Shown here piece by piece: positions 52,133-62,576 of a stretch of DNA of 64,000 nt. Under the pieces are notes generated by a model, which made no database searches, was not told the origin of the DNA, and was given only the letters and a program-made list of their open reading frames with translations. The position numbers and the translations under genes were made by a program. The first letter of the stretch is position 1. Every line of letters starts with the position of its first letter. The stretch is from Spiroplasma endosymbiont of Diplazon laetatorius (lineage in GTDB: Bacteria; Bacillota_I; Bacilli_A; Mycoplasmatales; Mycoplasmataceae): contig NZ_OZ026458.1 of assembly GCF_964019625.1 (NCBI RefSeq), positions 248,001 through 312,000 of the forward strand, in the 5' to 3' direction.

Positions 52133-52159
52133 TACTAGTTAAAGCTAGTATTTTTTTTA
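52133..52159 (+). terminator. Terminator after tRNA-Arg
   Basis: A 6-bp stem TACTAG/CTAGTA (52133-52138, 52145-52150) and T8. Confidence 0.65.
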
Positions 52160-52207
52160 TTATTTTTTAGTACAATACAGTTGTACAATCAAGTTGAGGT
52201 AAAGAAA

Positions 52208-52975
52208 ATGACATTAAAATATGATTCAAAAATTTCAGAAAATGAGAAATATGATTTAATTGCAAAAGCTTATTTAAGTTATTTTGCAGATCCTGTTTAT
52301 GATGAAGTGAAGCAAATCAAATTTGAAAACTATGAAGTTCTAGAATGTAAAAATCATTCTAATGCAATTGTCACAAGCAATTGAAATTATGAGATTAAAA
52401 ACTTTGAAGACGTTAAAAAATACAATGCAAAATTCTTAGTTAACTTTACAGAAAGAAAATATAATAATCAAAAACTAGATAACTTTCGTTTTAAAGGAAG
52501 TTACAAATTCATGTCTTTAAACTTAGAGGGTTATGAAAAATTAGATATTCAAGAAATTGAAAATGCACAGTTTGAAAAATTAACTGATAGAAAAGATTTG
52601 GATGATTTTGTCAAAATAGTTGGAGATGTCTTCAGTGAAGAGGGCAGTGACAATAAAAAATTCTATGGAATATTTGATGAATATAATGAATTAAGTGAAC
52701 TTTTCATAATCAAATATAACCAAAAAATAGTTGGAACTGGTCATCTTATAAATTTTGAAAATAAATTAACAATAGTGGATGATATAACAATGTCTGAAGA
52801 GGTTAGGGGAAAAGGTCTTGCAACCTTTCTTATGAAATCTCTTATCAATAGATGTATTGAAATGGGACAAAAGGAAATTTGCTTAATAGCAAGCGAAGAT
52901 GCTTTTAATATATATAAGAAACTTGGGTTTGAAGAAGAAGGCTTCTGACTTGAACAGTTTAAGTTAAATAGTTAG
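52208..52975 (+). CDS. GNAT-family acetyltransferase
   Basis: A 255-residue protein whose C-terminal ~120 residues form a GNAT fold: KIVGTGHLINF, IVDDITMSEEVRGKGLATFLM (the R-G-x-G-x-A acetyl-CoA motif) and the late YKKLGF. The N-terminal ~130 residues are a separate domain seen in some two-domain GNATs. The acetyl acceptor is unknown. Two TGA codons are Trp. TTGAGGT lies upstream. It follows the tRNA terminator. Confidence 0.85.
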
Positions 52976-52985
52976 GAAAATTGAT

Positions 52986-54242
52986 ATGAAAAAATTTAGT
53001 ATACAGTTAGTATTTATAAGTGTTTTATTTTTCTTATACTACTTTTATAGCGCTTGAGTTAATAGTTTTAAAGATGGAAATTCAGATTTAATGTTTGAAT
53101 TATTTGATCCTTTTAAATTAATTTTATTGGGTATGATATTCACCATAATCTATTCAGCAATAAAAAATTTACTTTTTTCTAGATTTGTTAATCTTAAAGA
53201 ATATAGAAAAAACTTAAGAAACTATATATTATTTGAATTTGAAAACACAATAAGTTATGTAAATAATTTAAAAGTTATAATAGAAAAAAATGATTCTTTA
53301 GGAGCTAAAAACTCCATTAAAAATTTCAAATCTATTGTATATAGTCCAAATTACTTATCTGATTTTATGGAAGTTTTGGCAAATGATATTTTAATGGAAA
53401 AAGACATATCTATTTATAAAGATAGTATTGAAATTATTAAACAAAATATTGAAAATAACTTTCATTCAGAAAGAGAAAGAGTACTTAAAAATCAAAAAGG
53501 TATAATTGAACTAAAAATGTCTGAATCTTATTTTACAAATACAAGTTGAGATTCAATAAAATATAATTTGGCTTTAAATCATCTTGAAAGCAGTACAGCA
53601 AGTAGATGAAAAATATCTAGTTTATACATATCTAAATTTAAAAACTCTTTATTTATTTCGTTTTTAATTACATCATTAATATTTTTATTTGTTGGGATTG
53701 GAATGTATTTAAATAAGACTGCATTTAATAATTATGTTTTAGTTGGTTTTATTGGATCAATATTATTAATTTCTATGATTCACTATAATATCTCTATTTT
53801 AATATCATCTAAAAAAATGAATATTAAAATTTATTGAAGCCACTTAACTGTTTATTACTTAGTTATAAGTGTTATATTTGCAAATATAATTTTAAACGTG
53901 ATATTTTTCCCAAATGTTTCTTCTAATAATGTAGAAGGTAGTTCGGCTTGATATAACTCTGAGTTATTAAACTTCTTAAAAAACATTCTTTATATAGTGT
54001 TTTCAACAATGTTATTAACATATGTTTTTGGAGGTCTTCTAGAACTTCTTGAAAACAATAAATTTAACTTGAAAAATTCAATTGAGGCATTTTTAATACC
54101 TTTATTTGTATTTGTAACTACATTGATCATAAATGTAATTTCAATTCATCAATCTGAAGACTCTCTATACTTTATAAATTTTGCTATTATGACTGTATTT
54201 TGAATATTTGTAGGTATTTGAAATAAGTTCTTTGCTAAGTAG
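52986..54242 (+). CDS. Unknown multispan membrane protein
   Basis: Function not recognised. It has 418 residues with about eight hydrophobic segments: two near the N-terminus (7-24, 45-63), a charged domain (~65-210), then six (from ~220 to ~413). It contains no transporter motif I know. Several TGA codons are Trp. The ATG is 10 bp after the acetyltransferase stop (TAGGAAA as ribosome site overlapping it), so both probably share a transcript. Confidence 0.65.
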
Positions 54243-54326
54243 TAAAAAATTTTACTAATAGTAAAATTTAATAATTAATAAAATCATTTAAAATAAAGTG
54301 TTCATAAACCTTATTATTAAAGGGTT

Positions 54327-54467
54327 ATGAAAAGAAGTATACACACAAAAATTTGTTTTAAATGTAAGTTAAAAATTGAAGAAAGCGACAGATATAAACA
54401 TTTTGAAGAGCAAGATATATTCTCTAATAAAGTAATATTCTACGCTCATCAAGATTGTTTAAAATAA
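54327..54467 (+). CDS. 46-residue putative zinc-binding protein
   Basis: A small protein with CFKC near the N-terminus and HQDC at the end, giving a C-x2-C...H-x2-C arrangement suited to one zinc ion. The length (46 residues) and the tidy stop before a terminator support a real gene. AAAGGG lies close before the ATG. Function unknown. Its stop overlaps the long terminator stem, leaving rpsP with a separate promoter. Confidence 0.6.
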   Translation: MKRSIHTKICFKCKLKIEESDRYKHFEEQDIFSNKVIFYAHQDCLK

Positions 54468-54505
54468 GTTTGTTAAGTAATTTAACTTGACAAACTTATT
54501 TTTTA
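54461..54505 (+). terminator. Long terminator hairpin before rpsP
   Basis: A 13-bp stem (54461-54473 with 54490-54502) with a secondary AAGT/ACTT pair inside and a T tail. It overlaps the stop of the zinc-protein gene. Confidence 0.78.
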
Positions 54506-54549
54506 GTTTAATATTAATAATGTTCTTAAATAGAAAAATAGGAGGAAAC

Positions 54550-54900
54550 ATGGTTAAATTAAGATTAAAAAGAGCTGGTAAAAAAAGAGCTGCATTCTAC
54601 AGAATTGTTGCTTCAGATGCTCGTGTTAAACGTGATGGAGAATACATCGAATTAATCGGGACATACAACCCAATTAATGGTGAAGTGAGCGTTAAAAAAG
54701 AAATCGCATTAAAATGATTACAACAAGGTGCTCAACCAACTGATACAGTTAGAAATATTCTTTCAAAAGAAGGTGTTATGACTGATTTACACAATGCTAA
54801 ATTAGAAAACAAAAAAAACCAACCCAAGAAAGAAAAAGCAGCTAAAAAACCTGCTGCTAAAAAACCTGCTGAAGCTAAAGAAGAAGCAGCTGCAGAATAA
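54550..54900 (+). CDS. rpsP: Ribosomal protein S16
   Basis: Small-subunit assembly protein, 116 residues. The S16 core ([28 protein letters not shown], and [12 protein letters not shown] after a TGA=Trp) is followed by a Lys/Ala-rich C-terminal extension of ~30 residues ([16 protein letters not shown]), longer than in many bacteria. A perfect AGGAGG precedes the ATG. First gene of the rpsP-rimM-trmD-rplS operon. Confidence 0.97.
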
Positions 54901-54902
54901 TT

Positions 54903-55163
54903 ATGCAAGATGTTTTTAAAGCATGAGAGGAAATGTTAGGTGAAATTATTCCTAAAGAGATAAAATATGCTTTTAAGGAAAAAATAGAAACCGATCAAAC
55001 TTACGAATTCATTTTAGTAATTGAAGAAAAAGACTCAGAGATTTTTAGAAGTAAAAAATCTGAAAACTTAATAGATTCAATAACAAACATTTGCAATTCT
55101 GAGATTTCAAATTTTTCTAAAAAAATAGTAATAGATTTAGAGGTATTAGAAATATATGCTTAA
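54903..55163 (+). CDS. KhpA-like small protein without the GxxG loop
   Basis: An 86-residue protein in the slot between rpsP and rimM that holds the KH-domain RNA-binding protein KhpA in Firmicutes. Its pattern fits a single KH fold (EFILVIEEKD strand, then EIFRSKKSENLIDSI helix), but the RNA-contacting GKxG-type loop is absent. One Trp is TGA. It starts 2 bp after the rpsP stop and overlaps rimM by 8 bp. Homology rests on position and weak pattern, so a distinct family is possible. Confidence 0.55.
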
Positions 55164-55650
55164 TAATCTAAAAAAAATAGGAAAAATAGTTGCTACTCAC
55201 GGTTTAAAAGGTGAAGTCAAATTCAAATTGGAAAGTAATCTTATTCTTTCAAAAGAAATTTTAGGAGAACAAGTATTTCTTGAAGATAATTCTAAAAATC
55301 TAGATGTATTTGATGTTAAAAAGTCTTACTTTTTAAATAAAAAACACATACTTGGGTTAGAAGAAGTTACTGATATTAACAAAGCTCAAAAGTTAGTTAA
55401 TAACTTAGTTTATGTTAAAAAAGATTCTGATTTTATAGAAGAAGAATTTAGTTATGTTGGATTTGAATGTTTTTACAAAAACGATACTTATGGGAGAGTT
55501 ATCGAAGAAATGTTCAATGGAGCTCACGATTTAATCAAAATAAAAGTTAATGAAAAGGATTTATGAATCCCTTGTGTAGACTTTTATATTGAAGAAGTTG
55601 ACGAACAAGAAAAGATAATTAAATTAAAAGAGATAGAGGTACTAATGTAA
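55156..55650 (+). CDS. rimM: Ribosome maturation factor RimM
   Basis: Binds S19 and helps fold the head of the 30S subunit. It has 164 residues: N-terminal barrel ([17 protein letters not shown]) and C-terminal PRC-like barrel ([19 protein letters not shown], then WIPCV after a TGA=Trp). It overlaps the upstream gene by 8 bp and trmD by 1 bp (TAATG). Confidence 0.93.
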
Positions 55651-56381
55651 TGAAATTTTCAATTATTACGTTATTCCCTAATCTAATTAATTCTTATATA
55701 TCTGAATCAATTATTAAAAGAGCTATTGATAAAAACAGTATTGAAGTTGAAGTTATTGACTTAAGAGATCACACAAATTTAAAACACAATCAAGTTGATG
55801 ATTATCAATTTGGTGGTGGAAAAGGTATGGTTTTAATGGTAGAACCAGTAGTAAATGCAATTGAAAGTTGTAAAAAAGAAAATAGTTTGATTGTTTTAAC
55901 AAGTCCTCAAGGTAAAACTTGAAATCAAAGCTTGGCTAGAAATTATGCTTCTAGCTATGAACACATAATATTAATATGTGGTCATTATGAAGGTTTTGAT
56001 GAAAGAATCTTGGATTATGTTGACTTAGAAATATCAATTGGAGATTATGTATTAACAGGTGGAGAAATTGCAAGTATAACAATTTTAGATTCAATAACTA
56101 GATTATTGGATGGTGTTATTGCAAAAGATTCACATTTAAATGATAGTTTCGAAAATGATTTACTAGATCACCCTGTTTACACTAAACCTTTAGAGTTTAG
56201 AGGTAAAACAGTTCCAGAGGTTCTTACAAGTGGACACCATGCAAATGTTGAAAAATATCGCCAAGAAGGCAGATTAAGAAACACTTTCAATAAGAGACCT
56301 GATCTTTTAGAAAAAAGTGAATTATCAAAAACAGATAAAGAGTTTATTGAAAACTTAAAAAAAATGAAAGGAGATAATTAA
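55650..56381 (+). CDS. trmD: tRNA (guanine-37 N1) methyltransferase TrmD
   Basis: Methylates G37 next to the anticodon, preventing frameshifts. It has 243 residues with the SPOUT trefoil knot: [36 protein letters not shown] and [12 protein letters not shown]. The C-terminal domain has [16 protein letters not shown]. One TGA (55920) is Trp. It overlaps rimM by one base and precedes rplS by 2 bp. Confidence 0.97.
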
Positions 56382-56383
56382 TT

Positions 56384-56785
56384 ATGAATATGTTAACAAA
56401 AAACACAAAATCTTTAATAGATGAACAATTAAATAACAATCTTCCAAATTTTACATCAGGAGATACTATCAAAGTTAATGTAAAAATTAAAGAGGGAGAA
56501 AAATACCGTATCCAAGCATTCGAAGGTGTGGTTATTAAAACTCAAGGAAGTGGAATTTCATACTCAGTTTGTGTAAGAAAAAACTCAAACGGTGTTTTTG
56601 TTGAAAGAACTTTCCCGGTTCATTCACCAATTATTGAATCAATTGAAATCATTAAACGTGGACGTGTAAGAAGAGCAAGAATTTACTACATAAGAAAATT
56701 ATCAGGTAAAGCTGCACGTATTAAAGAAGTTATCAACAATAAATCAAAAGATGCTTCATCAGTTAAAAAAGCAGTTAAAAAATAA
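56384..56785 (+). CDS. rplS: Ribosomal protein L19
   Basis: A 133-residue protein at the 30S-50S interface. The core [26 protein letters not shown] and [20 protein letters not shown] are typical; a short Lys/Ser-rich tail follows. AAGGAG lies upstream. Last gene of the rpsP operon, before a terminator. Confidence 0.97.
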   Translation: MNMLTKNTKSLIDEQLNNNLPNFTSGDTIKVNVKIKEGEKYRIQAFEGVVIKTQGSGISYSVCVRKNSNGVFVERTFPVHSPIIESIEIIKRGRVRRARIYYIRKLSGKAARIKEVINNKSKDASSVKKAVKK

Positions 56786-56801
56786 TTTAAAAAAAATAAT
56801 G

Positions 56802-56829
56802 ATCTCTCAACATGTTGAGAGATTTTTTA
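56802..56829 (+). terminator. Terminator of the rpsP-rplS operon
   Basis: A 9-bp stem ATCTCTCAA/TTGAGAGAT (56802-56810, 56815-56823), loop CATG, T-run. Confidence 0.88.
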
Positions 56830-56890
56830 TTTTAAACTAATAAATTAATACTTAAAAAAGGTAAAATATACTTTGTTAAGAGGTGAAAAT

Positions 56891-57634
56891 ATGAAAAATT
56901 ATTATGAAGAGCTAATGGAAAAAATAAATGAAGCAGTAAATAATAATAATTTTGAAGAAGCATTTAGAATAGTCAATGAAGAGTTAAATGCTCCATATGT
57001 ACCTCATGACTTTGAAGAGCAACTTGAAAAAATGCACACTCAATTAATGGAAAAACTTAATTTAAAAGATAATAATTATAGCAATTGAAACACTGATAAA
57101 GTATTAGAAATAATGTCTAAAAAAATGGATCAAGATGTTCATTTAATGGCGTTTGATGCTCTAAGGGGTTTAAATGCGAGATTAATAATTGATGAAATTA
57201 AAGATTATCTTTTAGATAAAGAAATAAAACCAGAATACAAAACTTTTTTAGTTATGGTTTTAATTGAACAATCTATTGATCAAGAAATAGTTATTGAAAA
57301 GAATAATCAAAGTATTTCTATAAATCCATCAAAATTTAAATTAAATGATGCACAAGATATATTGAGAGATATAGAGTTAAAAATAGAACAAGTTGTATAT
57401 GATGTTAATCCAAGTTTATTTGCAATTTGCCAACATATTGCAAATACATATTTTTACAATAAGTTTCCAATGTTAACTTTTGAAAACTTTACTTTAAATG
57501 ATTTGGCTATGGCAATCATCACAAAAGCTTCTAATTCGCTTGGTTTAGAATTGGATGAACAGTTAGAATTAAAATTAGATTTTAATAAAGATAATACAAT
57601 GTTATTATTAAATGAGTTGAATAACATTATTTAG
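56891..57634 (+). CDS. Mollicute-specific helical protein (DUF3196-like)
   Basis: A 247-residue acidic protein of helix pairs resembling the mycoplasma DUF3196 group (MG237 type), with a TPR-like N-terminal part (NNNFEEAFRIVNEEL) and EYKTFLVMVLIEQ in the middle. Function is unknown; the assignment to this family is from memory and not certain. One TGA is Trp. AAGAGGTGAA precedes the ATG. It is 18 bp before a zinc-ribbon-like gene and near obg. Confidence 0.65.
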
Positions 57635-57652
57635 AAGAAGAGGTATTTAATT

Positions 57653-58000
57653 ATGATAAAAACAACTTTTACAGAAGAAGACTTTGTAAAATATAACGAC
57701 CCAAAAAGCGTTATGATGCAATTGTTTGGTGTTACATGTTCAGTTTGTGGAATTGATGAAATTGATTTTGTTGATGAAAAAGCACCAAAAACATTAGGAC
57801 AAGTTGCTGAAGAAATTTTAGCAGAGAACCCAGAAATAGATGATGAAGAATTAAATGAAATGATAGAACCACAAATTGATGCGTGACAAGAGTTAGATGA
57901 TTACAACGCTTCAATAGGTATGCCTACATTTTTATGTTATAACTGTCATGATCAATTAATTGAGGGAGAAATTTCAATCTCAATGAATGGTGAAGAATAA
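57653..58000 (+). CDS. Unknown protein with two CxxC pairs
   Basis: A 115-residue acidic protein with CSVC (~residues 30-33) and CYNC (~residues 96-99), together fit for one zinc ion. The stretch between is acidic and contains one TGA=Trp. No family recognised. AGAAGAGG lies upstream. It is 18 bp after the DUF3196-like gene and 23 bp before obg, so all may be one operon. Confidence 0.7.
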
Positions 58001-58023
58001 TTTTTAAAGGAGTAAAATAGTTC

Positions 58024-59316
58024 ATGAAATTCGTAGATTTAGCACATTTTAATATTAAATCAGGAAAAGGTGGCGATGGAGCTGTCTCTTTTCGTCATGA
58101 ACTTTATGTAGCTAATGGTGGACCAAATGGTGGAGATGGTGGAAAAGGTGGCGATGTAATTTTCGTTGCTGATGAAGGAAAATCTTCACTATTAGACTTA
58201 AAATTACAAAAATTTTATACTGCAGAAGATGGTTACAAAGGTGACATCAAAAATATGCACGGTAAAAACGGTAAAGATACTTATATAAAAGTTCCTGTAG
58301 GAACTGTTATATATAATGCAGATACAAACGAACTATTATATGACTTTGTAAATGATGGTCAAGAAGAAATAGTTGCTTTAGGTGGAAAAGGTGGAAGAGG
58401 AAATGCAAGATTTGCTAACTCAAGAAACAAAGCACCGACAATCTTTGAAGCTGGAGACCCAGGAAAAGATATAAATATTAAAGCAGAACTTAAAGTTTTA
58501 GCTGATGTGGGATTTGTTGGATTACCTAATGCTGGTAAATCAACTCTTTTAAGAACTATATCAAATTCAAAACCACAAGTTGCAGACTATCCATTTACAA
58601 CTTTAAATCCTCAACTTGGTGTTTCAAGAGATAAGCAAGGAAGAACATTTACTGTTGCTGACTTACCTGGTCTTATTGAAGGAGCTAGTTTAGGTAAGGG
58701 TTTAGGACATGAATTTTTAAGACATATTGAGAGATGTAAAATCATTTGTCATGTTATAGATATGTCTGGTAACTACGCAACTGAAGATGTAATTAAAAAT
58801 TATGAATTAATTAGAAAAGAATTAGTTGAATATAATTATCACTTAGAAAAAAGAGTAGAAATAATTGTTGCAAACAAAATGGATATTGATGAAGCTCAAA
58901 TAAATGTTTTATATTTTAAAGAAAAGTACAAAGACAAAAAAATAATAGAAGTTTCTGGTTTAAGTAGAATGAATATAGATCAACTTTTATTAGAAATTGG
59001 TTCAACTTTAGAGGAAGTAAAAGACATTCCTCTTTGAGAAATAAAAGATGAAAATCCTCAAGATTATAAATTATATACATTTGAAAGTGACTTGAAAGAT
59101 ATTCAAGTTAAAAACCTAGGTAATGGTAGATGAAGAATCGAAGGAGAAGATGTTTATAAGGTTTATCAAAAAACACCTATCTCAACTTACGATAACTTAT
59201 TACTATTTAACGAAAAACTTAAACAATTGGGTGTTTATGAAGTTCTTAGAGAAAAAGGCGCACAACAAGGAGATATTGTTAAAGTCTTTGATATAGAGTT
59301 GGAGTGAATGGATTAA
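58024..59316 (+). CDS. obg: GTPase Obg (CgtA)
   Basis: Essential GTPase for 50S assembly and stress control. It has 430 residues in three domains: the Gly-rich Obg fold (1-158; HFNIKSGKGGDGAVSFRHE), a G domain with GLPNAGKST (~168-176) and DLPGLIEGA, and a C-terminal OCT domain (~345-430; RWRIEGEDVYK). Several TGA codons are Trp, two of them near the C-terminus. AAAGGAG lies upstream. It ends 1 bp before nadE. Confidence 0.96.
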
Positions 59317-59317
59317 T

Positions 59318-60046
59318 ATGGAATTAAAAGAATATTTAGATTATTTAGTTGATTGATTAAGACAAGAAGTTAAAAAAGCAAGTCAAAAGGGTCTTGTTGT
59401 TGGTATAAGTGGTGGAATTGATTCAGCTGTTGTTGCAGCTTTAGCAAAAAAAGCTTTCCCAAAAGATTACATAACTGTTTGAATGCCATGTAAATCAAGT
59501 GAATTAGATGAAAAATGCAAAATGGAATTAATCAACGATTTAGACCTAAAAAATGTAACTGTTGATTTATCTCAAACATTTGAAGTTATTTCAAAATCAC
59601 TGAATGATTCAGGAATAGAACAGTCTAAATTAGCTTTAGCAAATACTAAAGCTAGATTAAGAATGTCAACACTATATTCTATGGCGCAAACTCATAACTA
59701 TTTAGTTTTGGGAACAGATAATGCTGATGAATGACATATTGGATATTTCACTAAATTTGGAGATGGTGGAGTTGACTTACTTCCGATAGTTCACTTATTA
59801 AAAAGAGAAGTAAGGCAAGCTGCTAAAATACTTGGAGTACCAGAATCTATTATAAATAGAGCTCCAACTGCAAGTTTATGAGAAGATCAAACTGATGAAT
59901 CAGAAATTGGATTCAGCTATGATTTAATCGATGATTATATAAGTGGTAAAGAAGTTCCTGATGAAGTAAAACAAAGAGTTGATCACTTACATAAAATATC
60001 AGAACATAAAAGAAATGGCGCACCAATGCCTAAAAATATAAGATAA
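59318..60046 (+). CDS. nadE: Ammonia-dependent NAD synthetase
   Basis: Makes NAD from deamido-NAD, ATP and ammonia, the last step of pyridine salvage. It has 242 residues without a glutaminase domain. The P-loop is GISGGIDSA (~29-37), with [14 protein letters not shown] and ASLWEDQTDE of the active site. Five or so TGA codons are Trp. It starts 1 bp after obg. A nicotinamidase further down (63672) belongs to the same salvage route. Confidence 0.95.
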
Positions 60047-60078
60047 AAGTTTAAATAATTTATTTAAACTTTTTTTTA
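60045..60078 (+). terminator. Terminator after nadE
   Basis: A 12-bp stem AAAAGTTTAAAT/ATTTAAACTTTT (60045-60056, 60062-60073) with T-run. Confidence 0.85.
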
Positions 60079-60127
60079 TTAATACACTTTTTTGTTAGAT
60101 AATTAGAGAAACAAGGAGAAATACAAA

Positions 60128-60619
60128 ATGACAGAAGTACAAGCAAATACAATAAGTGAATTTATAGATAATTTACCTGACCAAACAGCTGATAAAATGT
60201 TTGAAGAATTAATAGCTGGGATGAGTTTATACTTTGCAGTAGTTTTATTTGGTGAAGAAATTGAAAAAACTTATGAACCATTAAAATTAGATGGAAAGTC
60301 TCTTGAAGAAATAGCAAGAGTAGTTAAAGAAACTGAAATAGGAGAAGAAGAGGTTTATGCTGCATTGATGGGATCATTGCAAGAAGAATCAGATGCTGAA
60401 TTATTTGCTGAAGATTGTGTACAATCAATTGCTTTTAGTCCAGAATTCCCTGAAGAAGTTTTAGCAAAATTAAATGAATTAGATATAGAAATTAATGACT
60501 TTGCAATGAATTTAATTGTTACATTGAAAGATGAATTTATCGATTTCTTTGTAAATGACTTAGATGTTGTTGAATGAAAAAACGATATCATTGATGCATT
60601 AGTTGCAAGTTGAGATTAA
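60128..60619 (+). CDS. Unknown very acidic small protein
   Basis: Function not recognised. It has 163 residues, very rich in Glu and Asp (net charge strongly negative), predicted helical and soluble, with an Asp/Glu-rich C-terminus ending SWD. Two TGA codons are Trp. AAGGAGAA precedes the ATG. Monocistronic between two terminators. Acidic proteins of this sort may bind cations or basic partners, but nothing in the sequence says which. Confidence 0.7.
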
Positions 60620-60629
60620 TAAAAAAATT

Positions 60630-60661
60630 AAACTAGATTAAAAAAAATCTAGTTTTTTTTA
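60630..60661 (+). terminator. Terminator after acidic protein gene
   Basis: A 10-bp stem AAACTAGATT/AATCTAGTTT (60630-60639, 60646-60655), A-rich loop, T8. Confidence 0.8.
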
Positions 60662-60731
60662 TAATTATGTTATTATAAATATGATTGTAGATAGGGTAAT
60701 TTACAGTTGGGCTAAGAATAAAGGTGATTTT

Positions 60732-61004
60732 ATGAACGCATTATTATTCAGTAAAACAGTTTTTGAAGTTATGGGACTAAGAATTCCATTAACTGTTATA
60801 TTGGTGGTTTTTGCTATCATTGCGTTAGCATCTTTGACAATATATTTCTTAATTCTTTTTAGAAAAAATAGAAAATTCTATTTTGAAAAAGAAGAAGTGT
60901 CTGCAAACGAGTTTAAAAGACTTGAAAAATTTGAAGACCAAAGAAACGATTTTGAGCTTGAAATAGCTAAAATCAAAAAAATTCAAAGAGAACGTAAAAA
61001 ATAA
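60732..61004 (+). CDS. Unknown small membrane protein, single span
   Basis: A 90-residue protein with one clear membrane segment (residues ~17-40, IPLTVILVVFAIIALASLTIYFLILF) and a charged C-terminal coiled-coil-like tail facing the cytoplasm. The ATG at 60732 is chosen with AAGGTGA; an in-frame ATG at 60681 lies within the expected promoter. It is 36 bp before a large membrane protein, and could be its partner. Confidence 0.7.
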   Translation: MNALLFSKTVFEVMGLRIPLTVILVVFAIIALASLTIYFLILFRKNRKFYFEKEEVSANEFKRLEKFEDQRNDFELEIAKIKKIQRERKK

Positions 61005-61040
61005 TACCTTTTTATGCTCGTAAAAAAGGGGGCTTTTTTT

Positions 61041-62576
61041 ATGAGTGGATTTTTAAATCCTTTTAAAAAAGAAAATTCAACAGAGAACCAAAACCAACAA
61101 AATGTTGGAAATTTTGCGTTTAATCAAAACCCTCAACAAAACATGAATTACCATAACGAAACTGCTATGTACCAAAAAAACTTGATCGAAAACAAGAATG
61201 AAGGTTACATAAGACCAAGAAATAGAACTTTTGATAATAGTTACTTTGAACAAGCTCAACAAACACCTCAATTCGGTAAAAACGAAATTACTGGAGAAAT
61301 ATTTATGAAAGGTTATGTTTCAAATAATACACCAAACAATAATTCAATGTATTATCAACCACAAATTAATCAACAACCAGTTCAAAGACCTCAAGTTCAA
61401 CAAATGAATCAACCACAAATGAGACAAAATTCTTATAATAATTATCCAATTCAAAATGAAAACTTAAAACAAGAATATTTAGATTTTGATAATAATGCAA
61501 GAATTGATTATGGAAATTACAGAGACGAAAACCAATATAATAGAATGGTTTATCCTCCAAATAATCAAATGAATAACATTCAAGTTAATGAAAACTATAA
61601 TAATAAACCATTATACGAAAACTACAGTGCACCAAACAACAACATGCAATATGGCTACAATGATTTTTCAAATAATAATCAATTTTACAACCAAAACTCT
61701 CCATATGGATATAATCCAGAAATAGATTATGCACCAGTAAGTTCTAATAACTATAACCCTTATGAAAATAAAAGTTATAAAGATAGATACAAAAATGCCA
61801 ACATGATGCCAAAAGAAATTGGTAAGGAAGTTAGAAGTGAAAAATTAAGAATATTCTTAATGTTCTTAATTGGGGCTACTGGAATAATAACTTCATCTTT
61901 AATGTTAGCTATTTACTATAAAGCTGGTGAAAAAGGTACATACATGGGAATTGGAAGACAAGAAGTTATGTATCCTTTCTTTTCAATTTTATTGTTAATA
62001 GTTTCAGCTGGTTTCTTTTTCGTAAGTATATCTGATTTTGGATTCTTATATTCAAATGTTAAAAAATATGAAAGAGATTTATATTTTGGAAGAGAATCAG
62101 TTCCGTATTTCATAACAAGAAATTATAGAAATTTAATCTCAAGATCTGTTTATTTAAATTGAATATCTTTCAATATATATGTTTTTGGAGCAATAGTTTT
62201 AGGAATAATGTATGGTCTTCAAAGTCAATATTTAACAAATAATACAAATATTTATTTCCTATTTTGAAAAATAGGAGAATTAAAATCATTAGAGTCAGAA
62301 ATTAAAATAAATATAATTATTTTATTTACAACTTTAATCATTCACGTTTTAAATTTAGTTACTACAAGAACTAGAAAAAATAACATCATTGGATATTATG
62401 GATATGAAATAATTCCTCAACAAGAAATTAAAGAAATAAGAAAAAAAGCAAATAAAGTTTGTATGATTATTTTCTTTACTGTATTGGCAATTATATTATT
62501 CTTAATAGTTATACCTTGATTAATTGTTAGAAAAAAAAGAGGTCTACCACTTAAACCATGAGGATCAACAGTTTAA
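61041..62576 (+). CDS. Membrane protein with long Asn/Gln-rich N-terminal region
   Basis: A 511-residue protein. Residues 1-265 are hydrophilic and heavily enriched in Asn, Gln, Tyr and Pro (QQNVGNFAFNQNPQQN, NNNSMYYQPQINQQP), probably disordered. Residues ~280-500 have about six membrane spans. Architecture suggests the MSC_0882-type mollicute membrane family, recalled from memory. Four TGA codons are Trp near the C-terminus. AGGGGG precedes the ATG at 61041; an upstream in-frame ATG at 61014 has no site. It ends at TAATG, overlapping the hemW-like start by one base. Function unknown. Confidence 0.72.

Noticed and set aside
60681-60731. Earlier start for the small membrane protein
   Set aside because: It lies directly behind a -10-like box and lacks a ribosome site, unlike the ATG at 60732.
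61014-61040. Earlier start for the Asn/Gln-rich membrane protein
   Set aside because: No ribosome site; AAAAGGGGG sits just before the later ATG at 61041.
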